DNA of 34,533 nucleotides from CAZUFB01 sp048173955 (GCA_048173955.1 DBEYOB010000100.1:1-34533); one strand, 5' to 3'; shown: positions 15,617 through 24,440, numbered from the stretch's first letter. Numbers and translations: made by a program. The notes: generated by a model not told the origin, from the letters alone.

Positions 15617-16702
15617 GTGGACCAGCAGACCGACAAGCGGGCGGCCGACCTCGGCGACGATGCCATGCGCACGCCCGGCCGCGGCGGTGTCGTCACCGTG
15701 GACTGGGGCGTCCAAAGCCCAGACGGCTCCCCCGCGCGCTCCCACAGCTCCGCCTACGCCGACTACACGGTGGGCCTGCACCAAGCCCACAGCGACGGAG
15801 AAGAGCACCATCACCACACCCACAGCGCACGCTCGCACCACGAGCACGGCGCACACCTGCTGCAGGTGGAGTCGCTCAGCGTGTCGTTTCGGATGTACGA
15901 CGCCGACGAGCCGTTCTTCAAGGCGTGCCAGCGCGACGTCGAGACCATCCGCGATCTGAGCATCAGCGTGCACGCCGGCGAGATCGTGGCCGTGGTGGGC
16001 GCCTCGGGCTCGGGCAAGAGCCTGCTCGCCGACGCGATCCTGGGGCTCTTCGAGCCCAACGCCACGGTGACGGGGCGCATCTGGTTCGACGGCGAGCCGT
16101 GCGACGCCGCCCGCCTCGCCCAGCTGTGCGGCCACGGCATCAGCCTCGTGCCCCAGAGCGTGAACAACCTCGACCCTCTCATGAAGGTGGGCCGCCAGGT
16201 GGAGGGCAGGCCGCGCAACCGCGCCGACCGCAAGCGGCGCGAGCGGCGCCGCCGGGAGCTCTTCGCGCGCTACGGGCTCGACGAGGGCGTGGCCGACCTC
16301 TACCCCTTCGAGCTGTCGGGCGGCATGGCGCGCCGCGTCCTTTTGTGCTGCGCTCTCATGGACGAGCCGCGCGTCATCGTTGCCGACGAGCCCACGCCCG
16401 GGCTTGACCTCGACCGCGCCCTGGCCGCGCTCGCCGACTTCCGCGCCTTCGCCGACAACGGGGGTGGCGTCATGCTCATCACGCACGACATCGAGCTCGC
16501 CCTGCGCGTGGCCGACCGCGTGGCGGTGTTCCGCGACGGCACGGTGGTCGAGGAGACCCCGGTCGAGAGCTTCGCCTCGCCCGAGACGCTGCGCCACCCC
16601 TTCAGCCGCGCCCTGTGGCACGCCCTGCCCGAGCACGACTTTGCGGCCCCGGGCGACGAAGCCGACGGGGGCAACGACCGACGAGGAGGCTCACCATGCT
16701 AG
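15617..16702 (+). CDS. nikD: ABC importer ATPase, NikD type, with histidine-rich N-terminal segment
   Basis: 361 residues. Before the ATPase domain lies an extension of about 80 residues in which residues 55-80 contain 11 histidines, including HHHH at 64-67. The ATPase domain has Walker A GASGSGKS (128-135), Q-loop VPQSVNNLDPLM, signature LSGGMARR and Walker B VIVADEPTPGLD. It powers the NikBC channel with the second ATPase. The His tract would bind nickel, zinc or cobalt and could buffer the metal as it enters; metallochaperones for nickel enzymes use the same device. No such tract is usual in NikD. GTG 15617 follows GGAGGAACCC. Confidence 0.87.
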   Translation: MDQQTDKRAADLGDDAMRTPGRGGVVTVDWGVQSPDGSPARSHSSAYADYTVGLHQAHSDGEEHHHHTHSARSHHEHGAHLLQVESLSVSFRMYDADEPFFKACQRDVETIRDLSISVHAGEIVAVVGASGSGKSLLADAILGLFEPNATVTGRIWFDGEPCDAARLAQLCGHGISLVPQSVNNLDPLMKVGRQVEGRPRNRADRKRRERRRRELFARYGLDEGVADLYPFELSGGMARRVLLCCALMDEPRVIVADEPTPGLDLDRALAALADFRAFADNGGGVMLITHDIELALRVADRVAVFRDGTVVEETPVESFASPETLRHPFSRALWHALPEHDFAAPGDEADGGNDRRGGSPC

Positions 16703-17334
16703 AGGCGCGCGGCATCTCGTTCGCCTACAAGGGGCAGCGCCCCATCTACGAGGGGTTCGACCTAAGCGTGGCGCCGGGCGAGCGCGTGGCGCTCCAGGCG
16801 CCCTCGGGGTTCGGCAAGACCACGCTCTGCCAGATGCTCGCCGGCTACCTGAAACCCACCGCCGGCGAGGTCCTCGTCGACGGCAGGCCGCTCCCCGCCC
16901 GCGGCGTGTGCCCCGTGCAGATGGTGTGGCAGCACCCCGAGGTGGCCATCGACCCGCGCATGCGCATGGCCGCCTCTCTTGCCGAGGCAGGCGTGGGGCG
17001 CGCCGGCATGCGCTCGCTCGACGACCCCGCGCTCGAACCCGACCACGCCCGGCTGCTGCACGACCTCGGCATCCGCGACGCGTGGCTCGCGCGCTACCCC
17101 CACGAGCTCTCGGGCGGCGAGCTGCAGCGCTTCTGCATCGCGCGCGCCCTGTCAACGCGGCCGCGCTACCTGGTCGCCGACGAGATCTCGACGATGCTCG
17201 ACGCCGTGACGCAGGCGCACATCTGGCATGTCCTGCTCGCCGAGGTCGAGCGCCGCGGCGCAGGGATGGTGTTCGTGTCGCACTCCCCCGCCCTCACCGC
17301 GCGCATCGCGACGCGCGTGGTGGAGCTGGGGTAG
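16696..17334 (+). CDS. nikE: ABC importer ATPase, NikE type, short
   Basis: 212 residues, shorter than the usual 250-270 because it stops after the H-loop and lacks the C-terminal extension. Signature LSGGELQRF and Walker B YLVADEISTMLDAVTQ are intact. The P-loop reads APSGFGKTT: the first glycine of GxxGxGK is alanine. ATG 16696 has GAGGAGG upstream and overlaps the nikD stop by seven bases; the frame open upstream to 16615 lies inside nikD. It completes the five-gene set of binding protein, two permeases and two ATPases. Confidence 0.85.
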   Translation: MLEARGISFAYKGQRPIYEGFDLSVAPGERVALQAPSGFGKTTLCQMLAGYLKPTAGEVLVDGRPLPARGVCPVQMVWQHPEVAIDPRMRMAASLAEAGVGRAGMRSLDDPALEPDHARLLHDLGIRDAWLARYPHELSGGELQRFCIARALSTRPRYLVADEISTMLDAVTQAHIWHVLLAEVERRGAGMVFVSHSPALTARIATRVVELG

Positions 17335-17335
17335 C

Positions 17336-17386
17336 GCGGGGCGCCGATCCGCCAGGCGTGAACCGCCCGCCAGACCGGCACCCCGC
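17336..17386. terminator. Hairpin between convergent operons
   Basis: GCGGGGCGCC (17336-17345) and GGCACCCCGC (17377-17386) pair with one mismatch, and the enclosed CCGCC/GGCG segments can pair further. It lies just after the nikE stop and 30 bases past the stop of the convergent permease gene. It lacks T runs, so the termination role is an inference. Confidence 0.4.
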
Positions 17387-17416
17387 AGCATGCCGACAGG
17401 CAACCCCGCTCCTCGC

Positions 17417-20209
17417 CTACTCCGGGCTCTTGAGCGCCTCGACCATGTCGATGCGGTCGAGCATGCGGTTGGTCACCAGGCTCACCAGGAACGCGAACAC
17501 CAGCGTGATCCCCGTGGCGATGAGGTAGGTCCAGGGGTTCACGTAGGTCGCGAAGCTGATGGCGGGCAGGCTGAGCAGGAACCTGAAGCTGTAGCTGAGC
17601 AGCCAGCCGGCCGGCAGGCCGAACGCCACGCCGAGCAGGGTGAGCACCATCGTCTCCTTGTTGACGTAACGCCGCACCTCGCCGCGGCGGAAGCCGAGGA
17701 CCTTGAGGGTGGCGAGTTCGCGCTCGCGCTCCGAGATGTTGGTGGTCGAAAGCGTGAACAGCACGACGAACGCAAGGCCGGCCGCCAGCGCGATCACCAG
17801 GTACACGATGCCGTTGATAAGGGCGAACGCCGACGAGAAGTCCCCGCGCATCTTCTCGATCGAGGTGATGGAGAGGTACGTGTCGTCGGCCCCGAGCTCG
17901 TCGGCGAAGGAGACCTGCGCCGCGGCGTCGCCGGAAAGCTGCACGAGCAGCGCGTTGGGCTCATAGGCGGCACCGAAGGCCTTCTCGTAGGCCTCCTGCG
18001 TCATGTACACGGCGTTGCCCAGGTAGTTGACCGTGACCGCCTCGACCGTCAGCACCTCCTCGTCGAGCGCGCTCGTGCGCAGCTCGACCTCGTCGCCCAC
18101 CGCGAAGCCCAGGATCTTGGCCGCGTTGTCGGTCGCGACGATGCCGCTCTCGGGAAGCTCGATCGTCGCGCCGTCGGCATCCTCGAGCTGCACATACCCC
18201 GCGAGCGAGAAGCCGTCGGGCACCACGTAGAGCTGCATCGAGGAGCGGTCGGACCCGTTGATGAGCGTCGCGTTGTCGACGGAGAGCTCCATGAGGCCGT
18301 CCACCCCGTCGCGCGCCTCGAGGTCGGTGCGGGCCGCCGCGAGGTCGTCAGCCAGGGTCACCGCCATGAGGTCGTAGCCGTACACGCCGTCGTACTGCCG
18401 GGCGGGCAGCGAGTCCACGGTGTTCTTGATGGCAAAGCCGCACACGAGCAGCATCGTGCAGCCCAGGATGCCGAAGACCGTCATGAAGAAGCGCGCCTTG
18501 TAGCGGAACAGGTTGCGCGCCGTCACCTTGTTGAGGAACGACATGCGGCGCCACAGCGGGCCGATGCGCTCGAGCAGGATGCGCTTGCCGGCCTTGGGGG
18601 CCTTGGGGCGCATGAGCTCGGCCGGGGTTTGGCGCAGGTCGCGCCGGCAGGCAAACATCGTGGCGCCCGTGATGGCCACCACAAACAGCGCCACGCCTCC
18701 CACGGCATACATCACGTCGAACGCAAAGTCGTAGGTCGGCAACAGGTACATGGTGCGGAAGATGCCGAAGAGGAACTCGGGCAGCGCGAAGAAGCCGACG
18801 ACGTCGCCGAGCACGCTGCCGATGAAGGAGGCGGCGAACACGTAGACTGCGTACTTGCCCATGATGCGCGCGTTGGAGTAGCCGAGCGCCTTGTAGATGC
18901 CGATGAGCCCGCGCTGCTCCTCGACCATGCGCATGGCGGTGGTGAGGCTCACGAGCACGGCGACGACGAGGAAGATGACCGGCAGCACCGCCGCGATGGT
19001 CTCGATGGAGGTCGCGTCGCTGTCGACGCTCGAATAGCCCACGAGGCTCATGCGGTCCTGGATGTACCAGGAGGCTTCCAGGGCCTGGGCGTCGGCGCGC
19101 GCCTCGTCGATGTCGGCCTGGGCGTCGGCGCGCTGCGCGTCGAGCTCGGCCTGGCTTGCCTGCAGGTCGGCCTCGCTCTGGGAGATCTGCGCGTAGCCGG
19201 CGTCGATCTGGGCCTGGGCGTCGGCGGGCAGATAGGCGTAGTTGGCCGCCTGCGCGTCGAGCGCGGCGCGGCTGTCGTTGACCTGCTGCCAGCCGGCGTC
19301 GATCTGGGCCTGGGCGTCGGCCATCTCGGCGTCGAGGGTCGCCTGGGCGTCGTCGATCTCGGCCAGGGCGTCGGCGCGCAGTTCGTCGGCACGGGCGGCC
19401 TCCCGCTCGGCCTGGATGGCGAGGACCCCGTCCTGCACCTCCTCGACGCGGTCGCTGTAGACGTCAGAGTAGCATGCAAGTTCTTCGGCGTCGGATACCC
19501 GCAGGTACACGGCGGTGTAGACGTCGCCTTGAGCCGCGTCGCGCGTCAGATAGAACACGTAGTCCGACGTCGTGGAGTTGCGCAGCGACGTGGCGCCCTC
19601 GGGCGACACGACGTTCGTGGGGTCGACCACCGCGCCCACGATCGTGTAGGTCGCGCCGTCATCGAAGATCGGCTCGCCCGAAGCGTCGGCCGAAGCGTCG
19701 GCATCGCCGGAGGAGGCGTCGTCCTCGGAGGCGCCGTCCGACCCCTCGTCGTCGAGCGTGAAGGTGAGCGTGTCGCCGACCTGCTTGCCGCTGTCGTTGA
19801 GGTAGGCCTGGGTCACCGCAACCTCGGCCGCGTCCTGCGGCAGCCTCCCCTCGAGCACGTAGGGCTCGTTGATGCCCGCGTCGGAGAGCGCCTTGACGTC
19901 GGCCTGCTCGAGGTGGCCGCCCACGTCGGTGTGGGCGGAGGCCTCGTAGGACCCTTCGGCGACCGCGACGCCGTCGAGGGCCGCGAGTGCCGCCACGTCG
20001 TCGTCGGTCATGCCGAGGGTCGACATGACGCTCAGGTCGAACAGCGCCTGGTCGTCGAAGAACGCGTCGGCCGACTTGCGCAGGTCGATGCAGGCCACGG
20101 CGAGACCCACGAACATCGTGACGCCCAGGGCGCAGATGGCCATGATCGAGAAGAAGCGCTTCTTGCTCGACCCTATCGTGCGGACGACGTCCTTGTTGAA
20201 GGCTTTCAT
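17417..20209 (-). CDS. FtsX/MacB-type ABC permease with coiled-coil external domain
   Basis: 930 residues. One membrane helix (about 17-40) anchors a long external domain; an Ala/Asp/Gln-rich coiled coil (about 270-385, repeated AQAQIDAG-like units) leads to the first FtsX bundle (three to four helices, EEQRGLIGIYKALGYSNARI), then a second external domain and a second FtsX bundle (ERERELATLKVLGFRRGEV) at the C-terminus. Such proteins with two FtsX units transmit force across the membrane and move lipids or lipoproteins, or export peptides; the substrate is unknown. ATG 20209 is preferred over TTG 20215 since AGGTCGG lies six bases before it. The partner ATPase gene ends 15 bases upstream. A coiled coil of this type could span the wall or bind a partner enzyme. 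Confidence 0.9.
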   Translation of the reverse strand: MKAFNKDVVRTIGSSKKRFFSIMAICALGVTMFVGLAVACIDLRKSADAFFDDQALFDLSVMSTLGMTDDDVAALAALDGVAVAEGSYEASAHTDVGGHLEQADVKALSDAGINEPYVLEGRLPQDAAEVAVTQAYLNDSGKQVGDTLTFTLDDEGSDGASEDDASSGDADASADASGEPIFDDGATYTIVGAVVDPTNVVSPEGATSLRNSTTSDYVFYLTRDAAQGDVYTAVYLRVSDAEELACYSDVYSDRVEEVQDGVLAIQAEREAARADELRADALAEIDDAQATLDAEMADAQAQIDAGWQQVNDSRAALDAQAANYAYLPADAQAQIDAGYAQISQSEADLQASQAELDAQRADAQADIDEARADAQALEASWYIQDRMSLVGYSSVDSDATSIETIAAVLPVIFLVVAVLVSLTTAMRMVEEQRGLIGIYKALGYSNARIMGKYAVYVFAASFIGSVLGDVVGFFALPEFLFGIFRTMYLLPTYDFAFDVMYAVGGVALFVVAITGATMFACRRDLRQTPAELMRPKAPKAGKRILLERIGPLWRRMSFLNKVTARNLFRYKARFFMTVFGILGCTMLLVCGFAIKNTVDSLPARQYDGVYGYDLMAVTLADDLAAARTDLEARDGVDGLMELSVDNATLINGSDRSSMQLYVVPDGFSLAGYVQLEDADGATIELPESGIVATDNAAKILGFAVGDEVELRTSALDEEVLTVEAVTVNYLGNAVYMTQEAYEKAFGAAYEPNALLVQLSGDAAAQVSFADELGADDTYLSITSIEKMRGDFSSAFALINGIVYLVIALAAGLAFVVLFTLSTTNISERERELATLKVLGFRRGEVRRYVNKETMVLTLLGVAFGLPAGWLLSYSFRFLLSLPAISFATYVNPWTYLIATGITLVFAFLVSLVTNRMLDRIDMVEALKSPE

Positions 20210-20224
20210 ACGCAACCGACCTAC

Positions 20225-21340
20225 CTACCACTCGATCTCTTCGACCGGGACCGGCTCGGGGTTGACCGTCATCTCGACCACCTTGCCGCTCGCAAAGCGG
20301 ATGAGCCGGTCGGCCATGGGGGCGAGCGCCGAGTTGTGCGTCACGATGACCACGGTGATGCCCTCGTCGTGGCACAGGTCCTGCAGAAGCTTGAGGATCT
20401 GCTTGCCCGTCTTGTAGTCGAGTGCGCCCGTGGGCTCGTCGCACAGCAGGAGCTTGGGGTTTTTGGCCACGGCGCGCGCGATGGAGACGCGCTGCTGCTC
20501 GCCGCCCGAAAGCTGCGCCGGGAAGTTGCCCATGCGCTCGGACAGGCCCACCTTGGCAAGCGTCTCGGCCGGGTCGAAGGCGTCCTTGCACACCTGCGTG
20601 GCCATCTCGACGTTCTCGAGCGCCGTGAGGTTGGGCACGAGGTTGTAGAACTGGAACACGAAGCCCACGCTCGAGCGGCGGTACTCGACGAGGTCGGCGT
20701 CAGAGGCGTTGGTGATGTCGCCGCCGTCGATCACGACGCGGCCCGCGGTGGCGCGGTCCATGCCGCCCAGGATGTTGAGAGCCGTCGTCTTGCCGGCGCC
20801 CGACGCCCCCAGGATGATGGCGAGCTCGCCGCGGCGCACCTCGAACGTGGCCCCGTCGAGCGCGTTGATCCGGGCGCCGTCGGAACCGAACGTGCGCACC
20901 ACGCCGTCGAACGCGATGTAGGCGTCGGCCGAGGGGCGCGACGGAGGCGAGCCCGCAGGGCGGGCGTCGGCGGCTGCGGCCGGACCGTCGGCGGAGGTGC
21001 CGGCCTGACGAGCGTGAGACGGGTGGAGGCGCTCCGCATCGCCGCGCCTCGATCGGCTCGGCGAAGCCGGCGCGGCGGCGTCGACCGCGATGAACGAAAG
21101 GGTGTCGCCCGCGCTTGCGGGACCACCCACACTTGCGGGACCATCCACGCCCGCAGGGCTTCCCGCGCCCGCGGAGCCGCGCCAAGCGGCGTGCCCGTCG
21201 GGAGCCGGCGCAAAGCGCCCGTCCGGTTCGGCGGCCTCGGTCCGCGGCGCCTCGCGCCGCGGGGTCGCAGGGTTCGGTGCAAAGTGCTTGCCGGCGGGCC
21301 TGTCCCCGTAACCGGCGCCGTCAATCCTGTCCCTTGCCAT
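20225..21340 (-). CDS. ABC transporter ATPase (MacB/LolD type) with long low-complexity N-terminus
   Basis: 371 residues. The ATPase domain starts near residue 140 and has Walker A GASGAGKT (178-185), signature LSGGEQQR and Walker B LLLCDEPTGALD. The first 135 residues are rich in Pro, Ala, Gly and Arg, with a repeated GPAS-type unit (about 67-78), and match no domain I know. ATG 21340 has GAGGA upstream; ATG 21352 is possible but lacks a good site. It drives the permease encoded next. The promoter region is shared with the divergent TetR gene and carries a palindrome, so TetR control is very likely. Confidence 0.9.
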   Translation of the reverse strand: MARDRIDGAGYGDRPAGKHFAPNPATPRREAPRTEAAEPDGRFAPAPDGHAAWRGSAGAGSPAGVDGPASVGGPASAGDTLSFIAVDAAAPASPSRSRRGDAERLHPSHARQAGTSADGPAAAADARPAGSPPSRPSADAYIAFDGVVRTFGSDGARINALDGATFEVRRGELAIILGASGAGKTTALNILGGMDRATAGRVVIDGGDITNASDADLVEYRRSSVGFVFQFYNLVPNLTALENVEMATQVCKDAFDPAETLAKVGLSERMGNFPAQLSGGEQQRVSIARAVAKNPKLLLCDEPTGALDYKTGKQILKLLQDLCHDEGITVVIVTHNSALAPMADRLIRFASGKVVEMTVNPEPVPVEEIEW

Positions 21341-21358
21341 GGCGTTCCTCATTCACTC

Positions 21359-21397
21359 GACAACGTGTTGTCTAATTTGAGTATAGAGGAGTACACT
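21359..21397. promoter_or_regulatory. Divergent promoters with TetR-type operator
   Basis: GACAAC-GT-GTTGTC at 21359-21372 is a near-perfect palindrome. On the minus strand TTGCAT, a 16-base spacer and TATACT (21381-21386) form the transporter promoter just upstream of it. On the plus strand TTGTCT (21368-21373), 18 bases and TACACT (21392-21397) form the TetR promoter, so its -35 overlaps the operator. One repressor dimer could shut both. Confidence 0.65.
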
Positions 21398-21530
21398 GGG
21401 GATGCAACGGACGTTCGACAAACAGGGCGCGATTGTCGTACGCGCACGGGTACGAGGCGCAGGGCGGACGCGTGGCACGCAGGGCAGGCCTCGCATTCCC
21501 GACGGCGCGGCGCGCAGATGGGAGGGCACC

Positions 21531-22085
21531 ATGACCCCGGGCAAACGCAGCGAGGCAAGCGACCAGACCCGCGAGAACATCAAGCAGGCCTTCCTGGAGC
21601 TCTATGCCGCCAAGCCCATCGAACGGATCTCGATCCGCGAGATAACCGACCGCGCCGGCTACAACCGCGCGACGTTCTACCTGTACTTCCGCGACATCTA
21701 CGACGTGCTCGCCACCGTCGAGGACGAGCTGCTCGCCGGCGTCGACGCCATCGTGACCCCCTTGCTCAGCCGGGAGGACATCTACGAGCGCATGGGGTCG
21801 TTCCTCTCGCTGGCGAGCCGCTTCACCGGGCCGTTCTCGGTCTTGCTCGGCGACAACGGCGACCCCACGTTCACCCGCCGCTTCTCCCAGAGGCTCGAGC
21901 CGCTGCTGGGAAGGCTTCTGGTGACGCGGCGCGAGCTCGATGCGCACGAACGCGAGCTCATCAGCGCGTTCTACCTCGCCGGCGTGGTGGCCGTCGTGGT
22001 GGCTTGGCTGCAGGACCCGCGCGACATGGGCGTCGACGAGCTGGTGCGCTTCATCGTGGACGACGTGCTGCAGGCGCACGTGTAG
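21531..22085 (+). CDS. TetR-family transcriptional regulator
   Basis: 184 residues. The N-terminal three-helix domain reads FLELYAAKPIERISIREITD followed by RAGYNRATFYLYFRDIYDVL (41-60), a standard TetR helix-turn-helix. The C-terminal ligand domain fits the TetR_C class seen in small regulators of Firmicutes and Actinobacteria. ATG 21531 is preceded by GGGAGGG; the open frame to 21402 has no ribosome site. It is divergent from the FtsX-type transporter operon and should repress it and itself through the 21359-21372 palindrome. The inducer is unknown, perhaps an exported antimicrobial. Confidence 0.92.
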   Translation: MTPGKRSEASDQTRENIKQAFLELYAAKPIERISIREITDRAGYNRATFYLYFRDIYDVLATVEDELLAGVDAIVTPLLSREDIYERMGSFLSLASRFTGPFSVLLGDNGDPTFTRRFSQRLEPLLGRLLVTRRELDAHERELISAFYLAGVVAVVVAWLQDPRDMGVDELVRFIVDDVLQAHV

Positions 22086-22457
22086 GAGCGAGGAAGCCGG
22101 GAGCCGAGCGGTGCGTCGGCTGCACAGGAAGTCGCCCGTCGGCTGAAAAAATCGAAGTTGCGAACGGTTTTGCGGCGTCGGTTGAAGACCCAAAATGCAA
22201 ACAGTCGGTAAAGCGGAACGTTGATTTTCTGTTACGTAAATCCTCCCTAAACCACAGGGCACCATGCCCCGCCGATCCGCCATCCCAATCGTTCGCAACG
22301 CGTACTTTTTCAGACGAACGCCAGTCTCAGCTGCAAGCCCGACCGGAGCCCATCCCGCATCGCCCGCCCGGGCCCCACTCCTCCCCGCCCGTCGGCTCCG
22401 CCTGGTCCGGCCCGGCCCGACTCCGTCCCGCCTCACCCCTCCCGACGCCGCACACAA
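22086..22457. other. Intergenic region, no gene seen
   Basis: Between the TetR stop and the flavoprotein terminator. AGCCGA (22102-22107) and TCGGCT (22116-22121) form a small hairpin after the TetR gene. The part around 22141-22260 is richer in A/T than its surroundings. No ORF with a credible start or ribosome site is visible. Confidence 0.4.
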
Positions 22458-22494
22458 ACGGGAGGAGCCCCGGACCAGCCGGAACCCCTCCCGT
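22458..22494 (-). terminator. Terminator after the second flavoprotein gene
   Basis: ACGGGAGG (22458-22465) pairs with CCTCCCGT (22487-22494). On the minus strand TTTGTGTG follows. It lies 60 bases past the flavoprotein stop. Confidence 0.6.
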
Positions 22495-22553
22495 CGGAAC
22501 CTCTCGCTATGCGCGCCTATTGCAGGCGCTCGCTGTATGGGCTCCCCTGCGCC

Positions 22554-24323
22554 TTACGCGTCGAACACGCCGTTGGCCAGGTCGCGGCCGAGCAGGTAGC
22601 CGTAGGTGATGCAGTTGATGCCGTAGCAGTTGCCCGGAATCGCGAAGTTGTAGTTGTTGGCGTACATGTTGCCGGTCATGTGGCCCACGTTGAACAGGCC
22701 GGGGATCGGCTCGTCGTTCTCGTCGCACACCTGCATGTTGCAGTTGGTGTTGAGGCCGCCCATGACGGTCATCATCATCGCGGTGTTCTGAGCGGCATAG
22801 AACGGGCCGTTCTCGTCGATCTTGATGAGGTAGCTCGGGTCCTTGTGGAAGTCGAGGTCCTCGCCCAGGTCGCACAGCTCGTTGTAGCGGGCCACGACCT
22901 CGGCCAGCTTGGCGGCGTCGAGGCCGAGCTGGGCGGCCAGGTCGTCGAGCGTGTCGGCCTTGAAGTAGCTGCCGGACTCCGCGCCGGCGTCCCAGGTGGC
23001 GATCATCTCGTCGGCCGTGGCGGCGGGCACCTCGTACTTGCTGCCGAAGAAGTACCACTCGTGGCCGTTGTCGATGACGTCCTGGGCGTAGTTGGCCGTC
23101 CAGATGCCGTAGGCGCGATGGCCGGGCTGGCTCAGCAGGTAGTTGGCGCTGTAGGGCGAGCTGATGTCCTCACGCTGGTAGCGCTCGGTCTTGGTGTTGA
23201 CGTTGAGACCCATGTGGAAGCCCAGGGGCTCGGTCGAGCCGCCCCAGGAGCCCTGCATCATCGGTGCGGTGGAGGTGTGCTGCCAGGCGGCGCCGATCCA
23301 CAGGCCCATCTTCTGGCCGTCGCCGGGATACAGGCCGGTCAGCGCGAAGCCGCGGTTGTAGTCGGGCTCGGCCTCCTGCTCGATGCCCACGAGCGGCAGG
23401 ACCTGCGGGCAGTACTTGGCGAGCATCTCCTTGTTGGCCGAGAAGTCGCCGGTCGCCAGGACGATGCCCTTGTTGGCGACGAACTTGACGTAGGAGCCGT
23501 CGGCCTTCTGGGCGACGACGGCGGTCACGCGGCCCGACTCCTCGTCGCGGACGAGCTGCTTGGCAACCGTGTCGTAGATGATCGTCGCGCCGTGGTCGAG
23601 CGCGAACTTCTCGACGGCCTCGACGGCATTCTGCTGGCCGGTGGAGGCGCTGCCGGAGTCGTCGCCCTTGGCACCGAAGCCGATGGCGTAGTCGGGGCCG
23701 CCGTCCATGATGTTGTCGCGCTCGAGGAAGACCTGGACCTCGTCGGCACGGGCGATGTCGATGACCCAGTTCATCGCCTCTTCGGAGTTGTTGTAGCCGC
23801 GCATCCACATCTTCTGGTCGATGGTAAAGCTGGCGGCGCGCTCTTCGCGGTAGAAGAAGGGCACCGGGTCGAGCTTCTCGATGCCGTACTCCTCGATGAC
23901 CTTGTTGTAGGCCGAGAAGTTCGAGCCGCCGCGCGAAATGGGCGTGCTCGAGGCGGAGAACAGCGTCACCGAGCCGCCGGCCTCGGCAGCGGAGGCGGCG
24001 GTGCACATGCCGGCCATACCGGCGCCCACGACGATGATGTCGTCCTCGATCGTCTCGGCGATCTGGTCCTCGGGGATGGGCTCGGGAGCGACCTCGAAGC
24101 TCCACTTGGGCAGGCCGTTGCTCAGGTTGACGACGTAGGACTCGTCGACCGGAATCGTCGTGGTCTTCTCGGCCTGGGCGGCAGCCTCGCCCTCGGCGAC
24201 GGCGTTCTCCTCGTCGGAGGGCTCGTCGGCCAGGGCGATCTGGGCGCCCATGGCGGCCACGGCGGCGATGCCGGCGGCCCCGGCCACGAAGTTGCGGCGG
24301 CTGATACCGTTCTCGTTCATCAT
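22554..24323 (-). CDS. Tat-exported FAD-dependent reductase, fumarate reductase-like, no FMN domain
   Basis: 589 residues. Tat signal GISRRNFVAGAAG (6-18), cleavage near ALA-DE (33). An acidic/Ala linker and about 60 residues precede the FAD fold GAGMAG (100-105). Later motifs include NKGIVLATGDFSANKEML and, near the end, GHMTGNMYANNYNFAIPGN, where the family binds FAD and substrate. It ends without an FMN-binding or haem domain, unlike the flavoprotein at 2842. It probably reduces an organic acceptor outside the cell with electrons from a separate carrier; the carrier is not encoded nearby and the substrate is unknown. The start ATGATG at 24323/24320 follows AAAGGGGA. A divergent LysR gene lies 455 bases upstream and is its likely regulator. 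Confidence 0.92.
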   Translation of the reverse strand: MMNENGISRRNFVAGAAGIAAVAAMGAQIALADEPSDEENAVAEGEAAAQAEKTTTIPVDESYVVNLSNGLPKWSFEVAPEPIPEDQIAETIEDDIIVVGAGMAGMCTAASAAEAGGSVTLFSASSTPISRGGSNFSAYNKVIEEYGIEKLDPVPFFYREERAASFTIDQKMWMRGYNNSEEAMNWVIDIARADEVQVFLERDNIMDGGPDYAIGFGAKGDDSGSASTGQQNAVEAVEKFALDHGATIIYDTVAKQLVRDEESGRVTAVVAQKADGSYVKFVANKGIVLATGDFSANKEMLAKYCPQVLPLVGIEQEAEPDYNRGFALTGLYPGDGQKMGLWIGAAWQHTSTAPMMQGSWGGSTEPLGFHMGLNVNTKTERYQREDISSPYSANYLLSQPGHRAYGIWTANYAQDVIDNGHEWYFFGSKYEVPAATADEMIATWDAGAESGSYFKADTLDDLAAQLGLDAAKLAEVVARYNELCDLGEDLDFHKDPSYLIKIDENGPFYAAQNTAMMMTVMGGLNTNCNMQVCDENDEPIPGLFNVGHMTGNMYANNYNFAIPGNCYGINCITYGYLLGRDLANGVFDA

Positions 24324-24440
24324 GCGAAAATCCCCTTTCGCTTGTCGTGTGCGGGCGAGGTGGCGCTGCTTCCCGACGCGGGACGCAACCCATGCGACCA
24401 CCTAGAGGCGCCCCCTGGCACCCCGTCCCCGCTTGCAGCC

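Noticed and set aside
14555..16636. A minus-strand open frame of 693 codons across nikC and nikD
   Set aside because: Antisense shadow, rich in His/Arg/Val/Gly, crossing two well-supported genes.
17228..22609. A plus-strand open frame of 1793 codons
   Set aside because: It runs antisense to the permease and ATPase genes and through TetR. Its Arg/Val/His/Gly-rich composition is what the opposite strand of a GC-rich gene gives.
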